Assembly (NCBI RefSeq): GCF_029689925.1
Contig: NZ_CP121445.1
Coordinates: forward strand, 2,783,001-2,847,000
Length of the DNA stretch: 64,000 nucleotides
Direction: 5' to 3'
Source of the DNA: Anaerocolumna sp. AGMB13025
Lineage (GTDB): Bacteria; Bacillota; Clostridia; Lachnospirales; Lachnospiraceae
Position numbers and translations under genes: made by a program. This document shows positions 47,204 to 55,254 of the stretch, one piece after another; position 1 is the stretch's first letter, and the number at the start of each line of letters is the position of its first letter. The notes below the pieces were generated by a model. The model searched no databases. It worked only from the letters and a program-made list of their open reading frames with translations, and was not told the origin of the DNA.

Positions 47204-47671
47204 ATGGCTAAAGAAAGTATTAAAATGATAGCAAACAATAAAAAGGCAAGATTTGATTATTTTATCGAAGATACCTTTGAAGCAGGAATTGTGCTTCATG
47301 GTACGGAAGTCAAATCCCTTCGTATGGGCAAATGCAGTGTTAAGGAATCTTTTATACGGATTGAAAATGGTGAAGTATACATCTATAGCATGCATATCAG
47401 TCCTTATGAAAAAGGTAACATATTTAATAAAGATCCCCTTCGTGTCAAAAAATTATTATTGCATAATTATGAAATCAATAAAATAATGGGTAAGGTGGCG
47501 CAAAAGGGCTATACGGTTGTGCCCCTTACCGTGTACTTAAAAGGCAGTCTGGTGAAAGTTGAGATTGGTCTGGCCAGAGGTAAGAAGCTATATGATAAAC
47601 GGGAAGATATAGCAAAAAAAGATCAACGAAGAGAAGCTGAGAAAGATTTTAAGGTAAAAAATCTATATTAA
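47204..47671 (+). CDS. smpB: SsrA-binding protein SmpB
   Basis: The start is at 47204 behind GGGAGG. The 155-residue protein shows the SmpB core: [29 protein letters not shown] and [13 protein letters not shown], then the C-terminal basic tail KYDKRED...[12 protein letters not shown] needed to enter the mRNA channel. It binds tmRNA and directs it to stalled ribosomes. It lies 20 bases after rnr and 3.3 kb before ssrA. Confidence 0.96.
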   Translation: MAKESIKMIANNKKARFDYFIEDTFEAGIVLHGTEVKSLRMGKCSVKESFIRIENGEVYIYSMHISPYEKGNIFNKDPLRVKKLLLHNYEINKIMGKVAQKGYTVVPLTVYLKGSLVKVEIGLARGKKLYDKREDIAKKDQRREAEKDFKVKNLY

Positions 47672-47676
47672 ATCAT

Positions 47677-47740
47677 AAAACCCACCGAACAGATTGATTA
47701 TGTCAAGTTGACATTATTATCAGCCAGGTGGGTTTTAATT
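47677..47740 (+). terminator. smpB terminator
   Basis: AAAACCCACC (47677-47686) pairs with GGTGGGTTTT (47727-47736), followed by T-rich sequence; in the loop GTCAAGTTGAC forms a small stem. Works for both strands, where the minus-strand gene ends at 47787. Confidence 0.8.
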
Positions 47741-47786
47741 TTATTTTATTATCCGAGACGCTTGAGTTTAATCGGAACTATCTTAA

Positions 47787-48110
47787 TTATTGAGCAGATA
47801 TGGCAATAGTAGGACCGGCACTTATAAATATGATACGAAAATGCCTGTTTAGTAATCTGTCCAAAGTACAGCCAAACCGTTTAACTACTAATTCGGTAAT
47901 CCCCAATTGACCACCTTCACAATAACATACCTTTATACCATCTATACATGAATTATATTCATTTCCAAAAACGACCTTCAAACATTCAAACCGTTTCAGG
48001 CAGAATTCTTCTACACGAAAGATACAGCCAAGTTTTTCACCGGCTCTTACCCATACGATTACATTCAAGTCATAGCAGGTAGTATTAACGAATTCCCTTA
48101 TTCCGTCCAT
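47787..48110 (-). CDS. Cys-rich small protein of unknown function
   Basis: The ATG at 48110 has a perfect AGGAGG six bases upstream on the minus strand. The 107-residue product is rich in Cys (nine, including VCYCEGG, FCLKRFECLKV and TTCYDLNVI) and aromatic residues. It has no signal peptide or membrane helix. The pattern could bind metal, but no known domain is recognised. It is followed on the same strand by no gene; the 185-residue gene lies upstream, 63 bases away. Confidence 0.6.
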   Translation of the reverse strand: MDGIREFVNTTCYDLNVIVWVRAGEKLGCIFRVEEFCLKRFECLKVVFGNEYNSCIDGIKVCYCEGGQLGITELVVKRFGCTLDRLLNRHFRIIFISAGPTIAISAQ

Positions 48111-48173
48111 CCATAACCTCCTATAGCATATTACATAATAGTATATGTCGGTTTTTTGGGAAGCGTGATGGAA

Positions 48174-48731
48174 TTAAGGCTTTGGATAAAGTTGATTTAT
48201 GATTCCGCTCCAAAGATAATCTGCAAACATCAAGGTGTGATATTCAATAAAATTATATTCATAAACATCAGCAGCATATTGCCTGGTATGTCTTTTTTGG
48301 GCTTCGTATTCTGTCATATCAAAATGGTTATAAAATAAATTCTGCAGGGTTTGCATGTTCCAGAAGGGATTTAAACCAGACATTAAAAGACTGATCTGGT
48401 CGGCATTCTCTTTTAAACGGCTCTTTGTAGTATCAACAGGTTGATCTGAATTAATTTCATCTATGAGCTGAATAGTCAGAGTAACCTGTTCCCGGAACTG
48501 ATTTTCTAATTCCTGGACAGATGTATTGTCATAATAAATGCGAAATAAATTATATAAATCAATTGGTACTTCATACAGTCTGTTGGATACCACCTCCAAA
48601 TCCCCTAAGTCTGCCATTTTACTGACGATATAAAATCTGGTCCAGAGGGAATACTGACTCATTATCTGTCTTATTATATTTCTTAAGTCCTCTGAAGAAT
48701 AATATCCTGCAGTGTTACTTGTACTATCCAT
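48174..48731 (-). CDS. helical protein of unknown function
   Basis: A 185-residue acidic helical protein with AAAGGA upstream of the start. It looks like the clostridial bundle proteins that have a repeating layout LWTRFYIVSKMADLGDLE, VPIDLYNLFRIYYDN and FREQVTLTIQLIDEIN, followed by a short NPFWNMQTLQNLFYNHFDMT segment and a second matched set. Such proteins are sometimes misannotated as enzymes; no function is known to me. Membrane helices and signal peptide are absent. It shares the minus strand with the Cys-rich gene and may form an operon with it. Confidence 0.65.
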   Translation of the reverse strand: MDSTSNTAGYYSSEDLRNIIRQIMSQYSLWTRFYIVSKMADLGDLEVVSNRLYEVPIDLYNLFRIYYDNTSVQELENQFREQVTLTIQLIDEINSDQPVDTTKSRLKENADQISLLMSGLNPFWNMQTLQNLFYNHFDMTEYEAQKRHTRQYAADVYEYNFIEYHTLMFADYLWSGIINQLYPKP

Positions 48732-48892
48732 TGGTTAAATCCTTTTTATGCCTATATGGTTAAGATATGATAAATTAAAAGAATCATGCATAGATTATAA
48801 GGGAATATTAAAAAAATTTTTAAAAAAAGGAAACATTTTCATTTTTCTGCATATATTAATACAATACTATAAAATAGAATGGATTGAGGTAA

Positions 48893-49141
48893 ATGGGACC
48901 CATGTCATATGGCGAATATAAAAAAATTATCAGTGATGCATTAAAAGAGTACTGTGGTAATGGAGGTTCTCTTTTAAATATAGCGCTTAATCATATTAGA
49001 AAAGAATATGTATATGAATTTGATACTGATCTACCGGAGGATATCAAGAGTAACCTGATCGATAAAGCTCATCAGGCTATGCAAAAGGGCAGGGAATTAC
49101 CACAGGGGGTCCGGCTTACGAAAGTAATCTTTAAAAATTAA
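48893..49141 (+). CDS. small protein of unknown function
   Basis: An 82-residue soluble protein starting MGPMSYGEYKKIISDALKEY, with GAGGTA upstream; ATG 48902 is an alternative start. It contains short amphipathic helices and ends in VRLTKVIFKN. No family is recognised. Transcribed alone between the minus-strand pair and a terminator at 49349. Confidence 0.55.
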   Translation: MGPMSYGEYKKIISDALKEYCGNGGSLLNIALNHIRKEYVYEFDTDLPEDIKSNLIDKAHQAMQKGRELPQGVRLTKVIFKN

Positions 49142-49486
49142 GGAATAGCCATCTATACCATAATAATGAATGAAAATACATATGTAATACAGTAGTGTTT
49201 ATAAATATAATATTAATCTATATACTGTATAGAATACTGTATAATATTATGGTATTGCCTTGGTTTCAAGCCGGTTTTTTATTACTATTGAAGTATTGAA
49301 TTTAAAAGTGTGTTATGATAAGCTAATACTTAAATAGCTTAGTCAGCGAAGGTGCGGAAAATATCCGCACCTTTTTGCGTCTGGTTATGCAGAAGCAGAA
49401 CCGGAACGAGAGCTGTTATTTTATTAGTCTAACCAAAGAATAAGGAATCGTTAAGACCAAAAGTTATTAGAGAAGGGAGAATGAGA
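49142..49486. other. 345-base intergenic stretch
   Basis: TACCATAATA near 49157 has a matching inverted copy TATTATGGTA near 49245, bracketing AT-rich DNA with a doubled ATACTGTATA. A terminator lies at 49349-49376. No gene seen. Confidence 0.45.
49349..49376 (+). terminator. hairpin terminator
   Basis: AAGGTGCGGA (49349-49358) pairs with TCCGCACCTT (49364-49373), then T run. Confidence 0.9.
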
Positions 49487-50452
49487 ATGGCTGTAATTAT
49501 AAATATATCTGAATCAAAATACGGTGTAATAAAAGGTATTGCTTCCGCGGATTTCTATGAGGATGGCAAAATAAAAGAATGTTCCGTCATCGAACGGAAT
49601 GTACTGACAACTTCATATGGGAAGCTGATTCCCCAATATGAGAATGAAGGAGTGCGTAATAAGTATATTAATTCCCTGGCTTTTTATAAGGATGGCAGCC
49701 TCAAAAAAATTGCCCTCCAGGGGCAGTGTCAGATTAAAACCGATATTGGTGTTTTAAGTGCTGAACTTCTAACATTTTATGAAAGCGGAAGAATAAAACG
49801 GTTATTCCCCCTTAACGGTAAAATAACTGGTTACTGGACCGAAGAGAATGAATTTGAACTTGCGAAACCCCAGGAATTAAGTTTCCCATTTGGTAAAATT
49901 AATAAAAGGTTAATCAGCATACTTTTTTATGAAACGGGCAGGATAAAAAGCCTCACTTTATGGCCGAAGGAGGTAGTGATGGTTAATACACCTTCAGGTA
50001 AATTAGGAGTGCATTATGGATTATCCCTATATCCGGAGGGTAATTTAAGATCCTGCGAACCTGCCTATCCTGTTTTAATTGAAACCAGAATTGGCAAGTT
50101 GACTGCTTATGATATGAATGCCAATGGTATAAACGGAGACAAGAATTCATTAAATTTTTATGATGACGGCACTATTAAATCATTAATTACCTCCACCGAC
50201 AGCATAGAAATAACTAAAAAAAGCGGTGAGATTCTAAAATTTGAGCCGGGGTTAAGACCTAGTCTTCTTGATGAGGAAGGGATGGATATTATATCTCTTA
50301 AAGTAGAATTTTATGAAGATAAAGTCAGAATAAATGAGAATGATAATAGTGTCTTTTCCTTAAAGGATATCACTTTCAGAATAATAAACAAACCACTAAA
50401 AATATTTAATAAATGCAGTAATTGTTCAGAATGCAATGGATGTACGGTCTAA
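49487..50452 (+). CDS. FYxDGxIK-repeat protein with Cys-rich tail
   Basis: The start is at 49487 because AAGGGAG lies too close to the ATG at 49481. The 321-residue protein contains seven spaced copies of a short beta-hairpin motif: ADFYEDGKIKE, LAFYKDGSLKK, LTFYESGRIKR, ILFYETGRIKS, LSLYPEGNLRS, LNFYDDGTIKS and VEFYEDKVRI. They resemble the MORN-like/YwqK antitoxin repeats. The last residues CSNCSECNGC form a Cys-x-x-Cys series (about 309-318) that could hold a metal or Fe-S site. No signal peptide. Function unknown; single gene between terminators. Confidence 0.72.
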   Translation: MAVIINISESKYGVIKGIASADFYEDGKIKECSVIERNVLTTSYGKLIPQYENEGVRNKYINSLAFYKDGSLKKIALQGQCQIKTDIGVLSAELLTFYESGRIKRLFPLNGKITGYWTEENEFELAKPQELSFPFGKINKRLISILFYETGRIKSLTLWPKEVVMVNTPSGKLGVHYGLSLYPEGNLRSCEPAYPVLIETRIGKLTAYDMNANGINGDKNSLNFYDDGTIKSLITSTDSIEITKKSGEILKFEPGLRPSLLDEEGMDIISLKVEFYEDKVRINENDNSVFSLKDITFRIINKPLKIFNKCSNCSECNGCTV

Positions 50453-50462
50453 AAATAGGAGG

Positions 50463-50490
50463 AGCCAGCAGTTTTCACTGCTGGCTTTAT
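50463..50490 (+). terminator. hairpin terminator
   Basis: AGCCAGCAGT (50463-50472) pairs with ACTGCTGGCT (50477-50486), then TTTAT. Confidence 0.85.
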
Positions 50491-51002
50491 GAAAAAAAAT
50501 TTTTATATGCAAGTTGTGGGAACCTGTTGTTTTCATATTTTTATTATATCGTTCATATATGTATATAGTTTGAATATTTCTTTAATTTAGTGTGAATTTA
50601 TGGACAAGTTGTCTTGGAGTGTTAAAAGTTCAAAAAATAATCTGTATCGTTTGACCCAAAAACCGAAAGAAGAGAAACAGAAAAACTTAAACAATAGCTT
50701 TTTTAAGGAACAGTTGAATAGATATACATTCTGGTATAATAAATGGAAGAGGATTCTTTTGTAAAAAATATCGATTAGATTGCAAAAAATATCCATTAGA
50801 TTCTTATTGCAAATTGATAGGATATCATTTATAATAAATCAATCACATGAATTATGGTATTAAATATAAAAAAATTCCAAGTACACATTTTTGTCACAAA
50901 AGTAGGATATACTATTGATATGTGAAACGTCTGTGAACCATTTATTTGCTGTTACCGTCATACAGGTATTGTGTAACTCAAATAAGCACCCGATTATTTT
51001 AA
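50491..51002. other. 512-base ssrA upstream region with tandem repeat and promoters
   Basis: No gene. TATAAT at 50735-50740, a 21-base tandem repeat at 50759-50779 and 50780-50800 (TTGYAAAAAATATCSATTAGA), and the promoter TTGCAA-17-TATAAT at 50807-50835 follow each other. The tmRNA begins at 51003, so a precursor with about 160 extra 5' bases would need processing, unless a nearer weaker promoter is used. Confidence 0.6.
50807..50835 (+). promoter_or_regulatory. candidate ssrA promoter
   Basis: TTGCAA (50807-50812), 17-base spacer, TATAAT (50830-50835). Confidence 0.6.
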
Positions 51003-51349
51003 GGGGTTGTACTGGTTTCGACGGGGGTTTTGAAGTTGCGGAAGCCATTCGCGGACTAGGACCGCGTCATCAACTTAGAATTAAATTTAAACGCAGACGA
51101 TAATTTAGCGTACGCTGCCTAATGGCAGCTGTCGAACTTAAGCTTCTTGCGGTTTAAGACCTCGGCATCAAATTAGCAAGGCACTTTGTCTTCAAAGCTT
51201 TGAGAAGATAAAAGAACTTATGAAGCTACTAAAGTCTAAAGCCTGTCAACCGGCGCTAGATGGAGGGAATGTCAAATGATTGACTGTAATGGGAGATGCT
51301 GCAATGAATGGGCTTTCGGACAGGGGTTCGATTCCCCTCAGCTCCACTA
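51003..51349 (+). ncRNA. ssrA: transfer-messenger RNA (tmRNA)
   Basis: The 5' end GGGGTTGTACTGGTTTCGAC and the tRNA-like 3' end GGGGTTCGATTCCCCTCAG are diagnostic. The acceptor stem GGGGUUG pairs with CAGCUCC. The tag frame starts with the resume codon GCA at 51093 and ends with TAA at 51120-51122, encoding ADDNLAYAA. After the discriminator A (51346) the DNA reads CTA, not CCA, so the mature CCA end must be added enzymatically after trimming. tmRNA rescues stalled ribosomes together with SmpB, encoded 3.3 kb upstream. Confidence 0.96.
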
Positions 51350-51375
51350 GTTGTAAGGATTAACAACATGATAGA

Positions 51376-51415
51376 ATGCCTGGAACATTTATGTAGTGTT
51401 TCAGGCATTTTTTTG
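51376..51415 (+). terminator. ssrA terminator
   Basis: ATGCCTG (51376-51382) pairs with CAGGCAT, with GAACA/TGTTT continuing the stem, then T7. Confidence 0.9.
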
Positions 51416-51755
51416 TCATATAACTAAAGGAGAGTGATAATACATTATTGGATGAAACTTAGTACAATAATATTTTTTTCAGAGGTGTAATGGATTTTTA
51501 TTGTGAAATTTAAATATCTTATGGAAGTTTTTCTAAAGTTGGGATTTTATTTTTGTTATTTTAGTGATACAATAATATTGTTTTACCAGTCTTATCATCT
51601 ATTGGAATATGGAGGGTTATTAATATAGGTTTTAATCCGTACGGCAATACAAAACAATCAAATAACAGATGCGTGATTACCTTAGACAAGCCAGGTAGTC
51701 TGTAACAAACCAAGGACAGGCATTTAGAAAACGCAGGAATAAAGGAAGGTTTAGA
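51416..51755. other. 340-base intergenic stretch
   Basis: No standard gene. After GGAGGG (51611-51616) a frame without an ATG/GTG/TTG start reads NIGFNPYGNTKQSNNRCVIT and stops at 51705; it may be chance or a gene remnant. Confidence 0.35.
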
Positions 51756-52745
51756 ATGAGAACAATCAAATGGGGAATTATTGGAACAGGAAGTATCTCT
51801 ACAAGTTTTGCGAAAGCCTTAACACAAATGGAATATACAGAATTAACAGCAGTTGCCTCTAGAGACCTTACAAAAGCAAAGGAATTTGCCGGCAAATTCG
51901 GTAATCCGAAAGCCTATGGAAGCTATGAGGAATTGGCACAGGATACAGAGATTGATGTGATCTATATCGGAACTCCTCATACGGAGCATAAACCAAATGC
52001 GGAACTTTGCATTAAGAATAAAAAAGCAGTTCTGTGTGAAAAACCATTTACCCTTAACGGGAAAGAGGCAAAGTACTTAATTGATCTGGCAAAAGAGCAT
52101 AAAGTATTCTTAATGGAAGCAATGTGGACAAAGTTTCTCCCGGTAACAAAAAAAGTAAAGGAATGGCTTGCCATGGAGATGATAGGTAAAGTAAAGAAAC
52201 TCCAGGTGGGTTTTGGCTTTACCGTCCCCTATGATGAATCCAGCCGTTTATATAACTATGACCTGGCAGGAGGAGCTTTATTAGATGCAGGGGTTTATCC
52301 GATCACTTACGCTGTACATTTAATGGAGAAATTACCGGTACAGGTTTTCTCCACAGGAGTGTTCTTAAAAAACGGTGTTGATGAGCAGAACTGTGTTTTG
52401 TTTAAGTTCGATAATGATGTACTTGCCACGATCAGTTCTGCAATTAATGCGGAAGTGGGCCAGGAAGCTATTATAATCGGTGAAAAAGGCAGGATTATCA
52501 TTAAAAACTTCTGGAATGCAGATAAAGCAAGTGTATATGACAAAGATGGTAAAGAAATTGAAACCTTTGTTGAAAGCGGAAGAATCAACGGGTATGAATT
52601 TGAGGCTTATGAAGTAAATGAATGTATACGGAATTCAAAATTAGAGAGTGATATGATTCCTTTACAGGATACTCTGGATATTATGAAGATAATGGATGGC
52701 ATAAGAGCTGACTGGGGGCTTAAATATCGGCAGGAAATGGAGTGA
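51756..52745 (+). CDS. Gfo/Idh/MocA family oxidoreductase
   Basis: A 329-residue NAD(P)-dependent dehydrogenase. The Rossmann motif GIIGTGSISTSFAKAL is at residues 6-21, CEKPFTLNGKEA at about 94-105 holds the conserved Lys-Pro, and GGALLDAGVYPITY at about 172-185 is the substrate-site region. Family members oxidise or reduce cyclic polyols and sugars. The closest look is to the trans-1,2-dihydrobenzene-1,2-diol dehydrogenase-like subgroup, but the substrate is open. AAGGAAGG precedes the start. No operon partner. Confidence 0.88.
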   Translation: MRTIKWGIIGTGSISTSFAKALTQMEYTELTAVASRDLTKAKEFAGKFGNPKAYGSYEELAQDTEIDVIYIGTPHTEHKPNAELCIKNKKAVLCEKPFTLNGKEAKYLIDLAKEHKVFLMEAMWTKFLPVTKKVKEWLAMEMIGKVKKLQVGFGFTVPYDESSRLYNYDLAGGALLDAGVYPITYAVHLMEKLPVQVFSTGVFLKNGVDEQNCVLFKFDNDVLATISSAINAEVGQEAIIIGEKGRIIIKNFWNADKASVYDKDGKEIETFVESGRINGYEFEAYEVNECIRNSKLESDMIPLQDTLDIMKIMDGIRADWGLKYRQEME

Positions 52746-52761
52746 TAGAGTAGATTTAAAA

Positions 52762-52918
52762 ATTGATTAAAGATAAGAATAATGAAGATAAGGATAATAA
52801 AGATAAGAATAAAAAGAAAAGTAATAAAGATGTATAAGAATAGGTCTCTACTAAATAATGTCTCCAATGTTATGGGTACATTATAAAGAGATAATAAGAT
52901 AAAAGATAATAAAGATTT
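52762..52918. repeat. low-complexity AAGATAA-type repeats
   Basis: Purine-rich, slippage-prone tract with many copies of AAGATAAGAATAA-like units. Separates the oxidoreductase from the cyclophilin. No hairpin. Confidence 0.6.
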
Positions 52919-52952
52919 GCAAGTAAACTTGTGAACTCTTATGGAGGTAGAA

Positions 52953-53633
52953 ATGAAAAAAGTAACAGCATTAATACTTATACTGGTTTTAGGAATGACA
53001 ATATTATCAGGCTGCGGTAAGAAAGCAGATCAGTTCTCTGCACCTAAGAATGGAGAAACTGTGGCAGAAATCGTTATTAAAGATTATGGTTCAATCTTTG
53101 TTAAGTTCTTTAAAGATGCGGCTCCAAAAGCAGTTGAAAACTTCACCACCCATGCAAAAGACGGTTATTATGATGGACTTACCTTTCACCGTGTCATGAA
53201 TGATTTCATGATTCAGGGTGGGGACCCAAGCGGTGACGGAACCGGTGGAGAGAGTATCTGGGGAGGCAATTTTGAAGATGAATTTTCAGATAATCTACAG
53301 CCTTACCGGGGTGCTTTATGTATGGCCAATGCAGGACCAAATACCAATGGCAGCCAGTTTTTTATTGTTCAGGCTAAAGACCCTTATACAAAAGAAGCAC
53401 TGACAAATATTGAACAGCAATATGGTATGAAATTCGATGATAAGGCAATCGCTAAATACGCAGAAGTAGGCGGCACACCATGGCTTTTTAAACAGCATAC
53501 TGTTTTTGGACAGGTATATGAAGGCTTAGATGTCCTTGACAAAGTAGCAGCTACGGAAGTAGATGCGCAAAACAATAAACCTCTTAACGATGTAATTATC
53601 GAGAAAATTAATGTATTTGAATATAAGAAATAA
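52953..53633 (+). CDS. cyclophilin-type peptidyl-prolyl isomerase lipoprotein
   Basis: The start is at 52953 because GGAGG (52943-52947) overlaps the upstream ATG. The 226-residue precursor has a lipoprotein signal with lipobox LSGC (Cys about 21), so it is anchored outside the cell. The cyclophilin domain (about 38-222) shows FHRVMNDFMIQGGDPSGDGT, ALCMANAGPNTNGSQFFI and FGQVYEGLDVLDKV, with the catalytic Arg in FHR and the Phe/Gln residues intact. It likely assists folding of exported proteins by proline isomerisation. Confidence 0.93.
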   Translation: MKKVTALILILVLGMTILSGCGKKADQFSAPKNGETVAEIVIKDYGSIFVKFFKDAAPKAVENFTTHAKDGYYDGLTFHRVMNDFMIQGGDPSGDGTGGESIWGGNFEDEFSDNLQPYRGALCMANAGPNTNGSQFFIVQAKDPYTKEALTNIEQQYGMKFDDKAIAKYAEVGGTPWLFKQHTVFGQVYEGLDVLDKVAATEVDAQNNKPLNDVIIEKINVFEYKK

Positions 53634-53705
53634 GCCGTAACATCAGTTTGAAGCCACAATAGAATATGAAACGATAAAACGATTGCTGATTAATTTTAAA
53701 TAGAT

Positions 53706-53790
53706 AATTTGAAAGGAAGCAACAAAGGGCATATCGCCCGAATCAAAGCTTGCTGTCAAATGCCTTGGAAGGGATTATGTATTCTTTTAC
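53706..53790 (+). other. possible structured 5' leader
   Basis: AGCAA (53717-53721) pairs with TTGCT (53751-53755), enclosing GGGC-ATATC-GCCC, with unpaired A-rich joints between. Conserved-looking internal loops suggest an RNA motif, but it matches no riboswitch that I can name. The downstream gene starts at 53919. Confidence 0.3.
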
Positions 53791-53918
53791 TAGACTATTT
53801 ATGTAGAATTAATATGTGCAGTCGTTTTATGTTATGAATGATAGTAAAATCTGTAAGTGAGAAGAAGACCGTATGGATACTAGAGATAATAAATAGCTTG
53901 GGAAAGGATAAGGATAGA

Positions 53919-54476
53919 ATGAAAGAAGAGGAATTAGTAACCGGCGGATATATGTTCAGCACGAATAAGGACTACAGTGATGCCAGCCAGGAGCAGGAAT
54001 CTGTTAATATTCTGCGCGCGAAAGCGGATTTATCCAATCCAAGAACTGCACTAAAGGTTTACAATAAATTAGTCGAGAACCGGACATTTACTACGGTAGT
54101 CGGTTTTGAATTTTTAAAGGAGCTTCAGAATACCATACTTAATTCAGGAATTGTGAAAGTAGAAGATTTAGATGGAATTTATGTTCCGGCACAAACGAAA
54201 TGCGACGAGACAGATGTTCAGAAATTGGAAGAATATAAGCTGCTATCAGAAAAACAGAAGGTGCGAATCACAAAATCAAGAATCATTAATACATTTTTAG
54301 TAGTTACTATACTGGCAATGATAGTAATTGCGGTTTATACGGATAAAACCATGTATGCCGAAATTGAAAATAAAGTAATCGATCATTATTCCTCCTGGGA
54401 GAATGACCTAAGTAACCGAGAGGATGCACTAATAGAGAGAGAAGATGCCCTTAAGCCGCCAGGTAATGGAAACTAA
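53919..54476 (+). CDS. single-pass membrane protein of unknown function
   Basis: Start 53919 (MKEEELVTGGYMF) is preferred; a GGATAAGGAT stretch upstream serves as a modest ribosome site, whereas 53838 has none. The 185-residue protein has an N-terminal soluble region with a helical segment (NILRAKADLSNPRTALKVYN, VGFEFLKELQNTI), then one membrane helix (about 120-141) and a C-terminal charged coiled stretch (LSNREDALIEREDAL). It could be an inner-membrane scaffold. No family recognised. Confidence 0.6.
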   Translation: MKEEELVTGGYMFSTNKDYSDASQEQESVNILRAKADLSNPRTALKVYNKLVENRTFTTVVGFEFLKELQNTILNSGIVKVEDLDGIYVPAQTKCDETDVQKLEEYKLLSEKQKVRITKSRIINTFLVVTILAMIVIAVYTDKTMYAEIENKVIDHYSSWENDLSNREDALIEREDALKPPGNGN

Positions 54477-54576
54477 TCCTAAAATCCTTGTGATAAAACA
54501 TACTTTTTTCATAAATAATTGTTATAATGAAGTTAAAGTCGAGCATATTTAAAATAGTAATGATCGGAGGCATATT

Positions 54577-55254
54577 ATGGATAAGTTAAAAGTACTTGTT
54601 GTTGATGATGAAAGCAGAATGAGAAAATTAGTGAAGGACTTTTTAAGTAAAAAGAATTTTGAGGTTTTAGAAGCTGAGAATGGTGAGCAGGCTGTTGACA
54701 TTTTTTTTGAAAACAAAGAAATTGCTTTACTTATATTAGATGTAATGATGCCTAAAATGGATGGCTGGCAGGTTTGCCGTGAAATCAGGCAATATTCAAA
54801 AGTACCTATTATTATGCTGACCGCAAAAAGTGATGAAAAGGATGAACTTCTTGGCTTTGAATTAGGAGTAGATGAATATATATCGAAACCTTTCAGCCCT
54901 AAGATCTTAGTAGCCCGTGTAGAAGCAATCTTAAGAAGAACCAATGCACTGGAGGAAGGAATCGTTAATGTCGGTGGTATTGTCCTTGATAAAGACGCCC
55001 ATCAGGTTAAGATAGACGACCAGAATATTGATTTAAGCTTTAAAGAATTTGAACTTTTATCCTACTTTATTATGAATCAGGGAGTAGCCCTATCAAGAGA
55101 GAGAATTTTAAATAATGTATGGAATTATGATTATTTTGGAGATGCCAGAACCATCGATACCCATGTCAAAAAGTTAAGAAGTAAAATGGGACCAAAAGGT
55201 GATTTGATAAAAACAATATGGGGGATGGGATATAAGTTCGAGGTAGAAGAATGA
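54577..55254 (+). CDS. OmpR/PhoB-family response regulator
   Basis: A 225-residue regulator. The receiver has Asp10-Asp11, acceptor Asp55 (LILDVMMPKMDG), Thr (IIMLTAKSDEKDEL) and Lys (YISKPFSP). A winged-helix DNA-binding domain follows at about 130-222 (LSFKEFELLSYFI, RTIDTHVKKLRSK). Phosphorylated by the kinase downstream, whose gene overlaps it by four bases. GGAGG precedes the ATG. Confidence 0.93.
   Translation: MDKLKVLVVDDESRMRKLVKDFLSKKNFEVLEAENGEQAVDIFFENKEIALLILDVMMPKMDGWQVCREIRQYSKVPIIMLTAKSDEKDELLGFELGVDEYISKPFSPKILVARVEAILRRTNALEEGIVNVGGIVLDKDAHQVKIDDQNIDLSFKEFELLSYFIMNQGVALSRERILNNVWNYDYFGDARTIDTHVKKLRSKMGPKGDLIKTIWGMGYKFEVEE

Noticed and set aside
50587..50796. Minus-strand 69-residue frame
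   Set aside because: No ribosome site; AT-rich, Phe/Leu-rich chance frame over a tandem repeat and promoter-like sequence.
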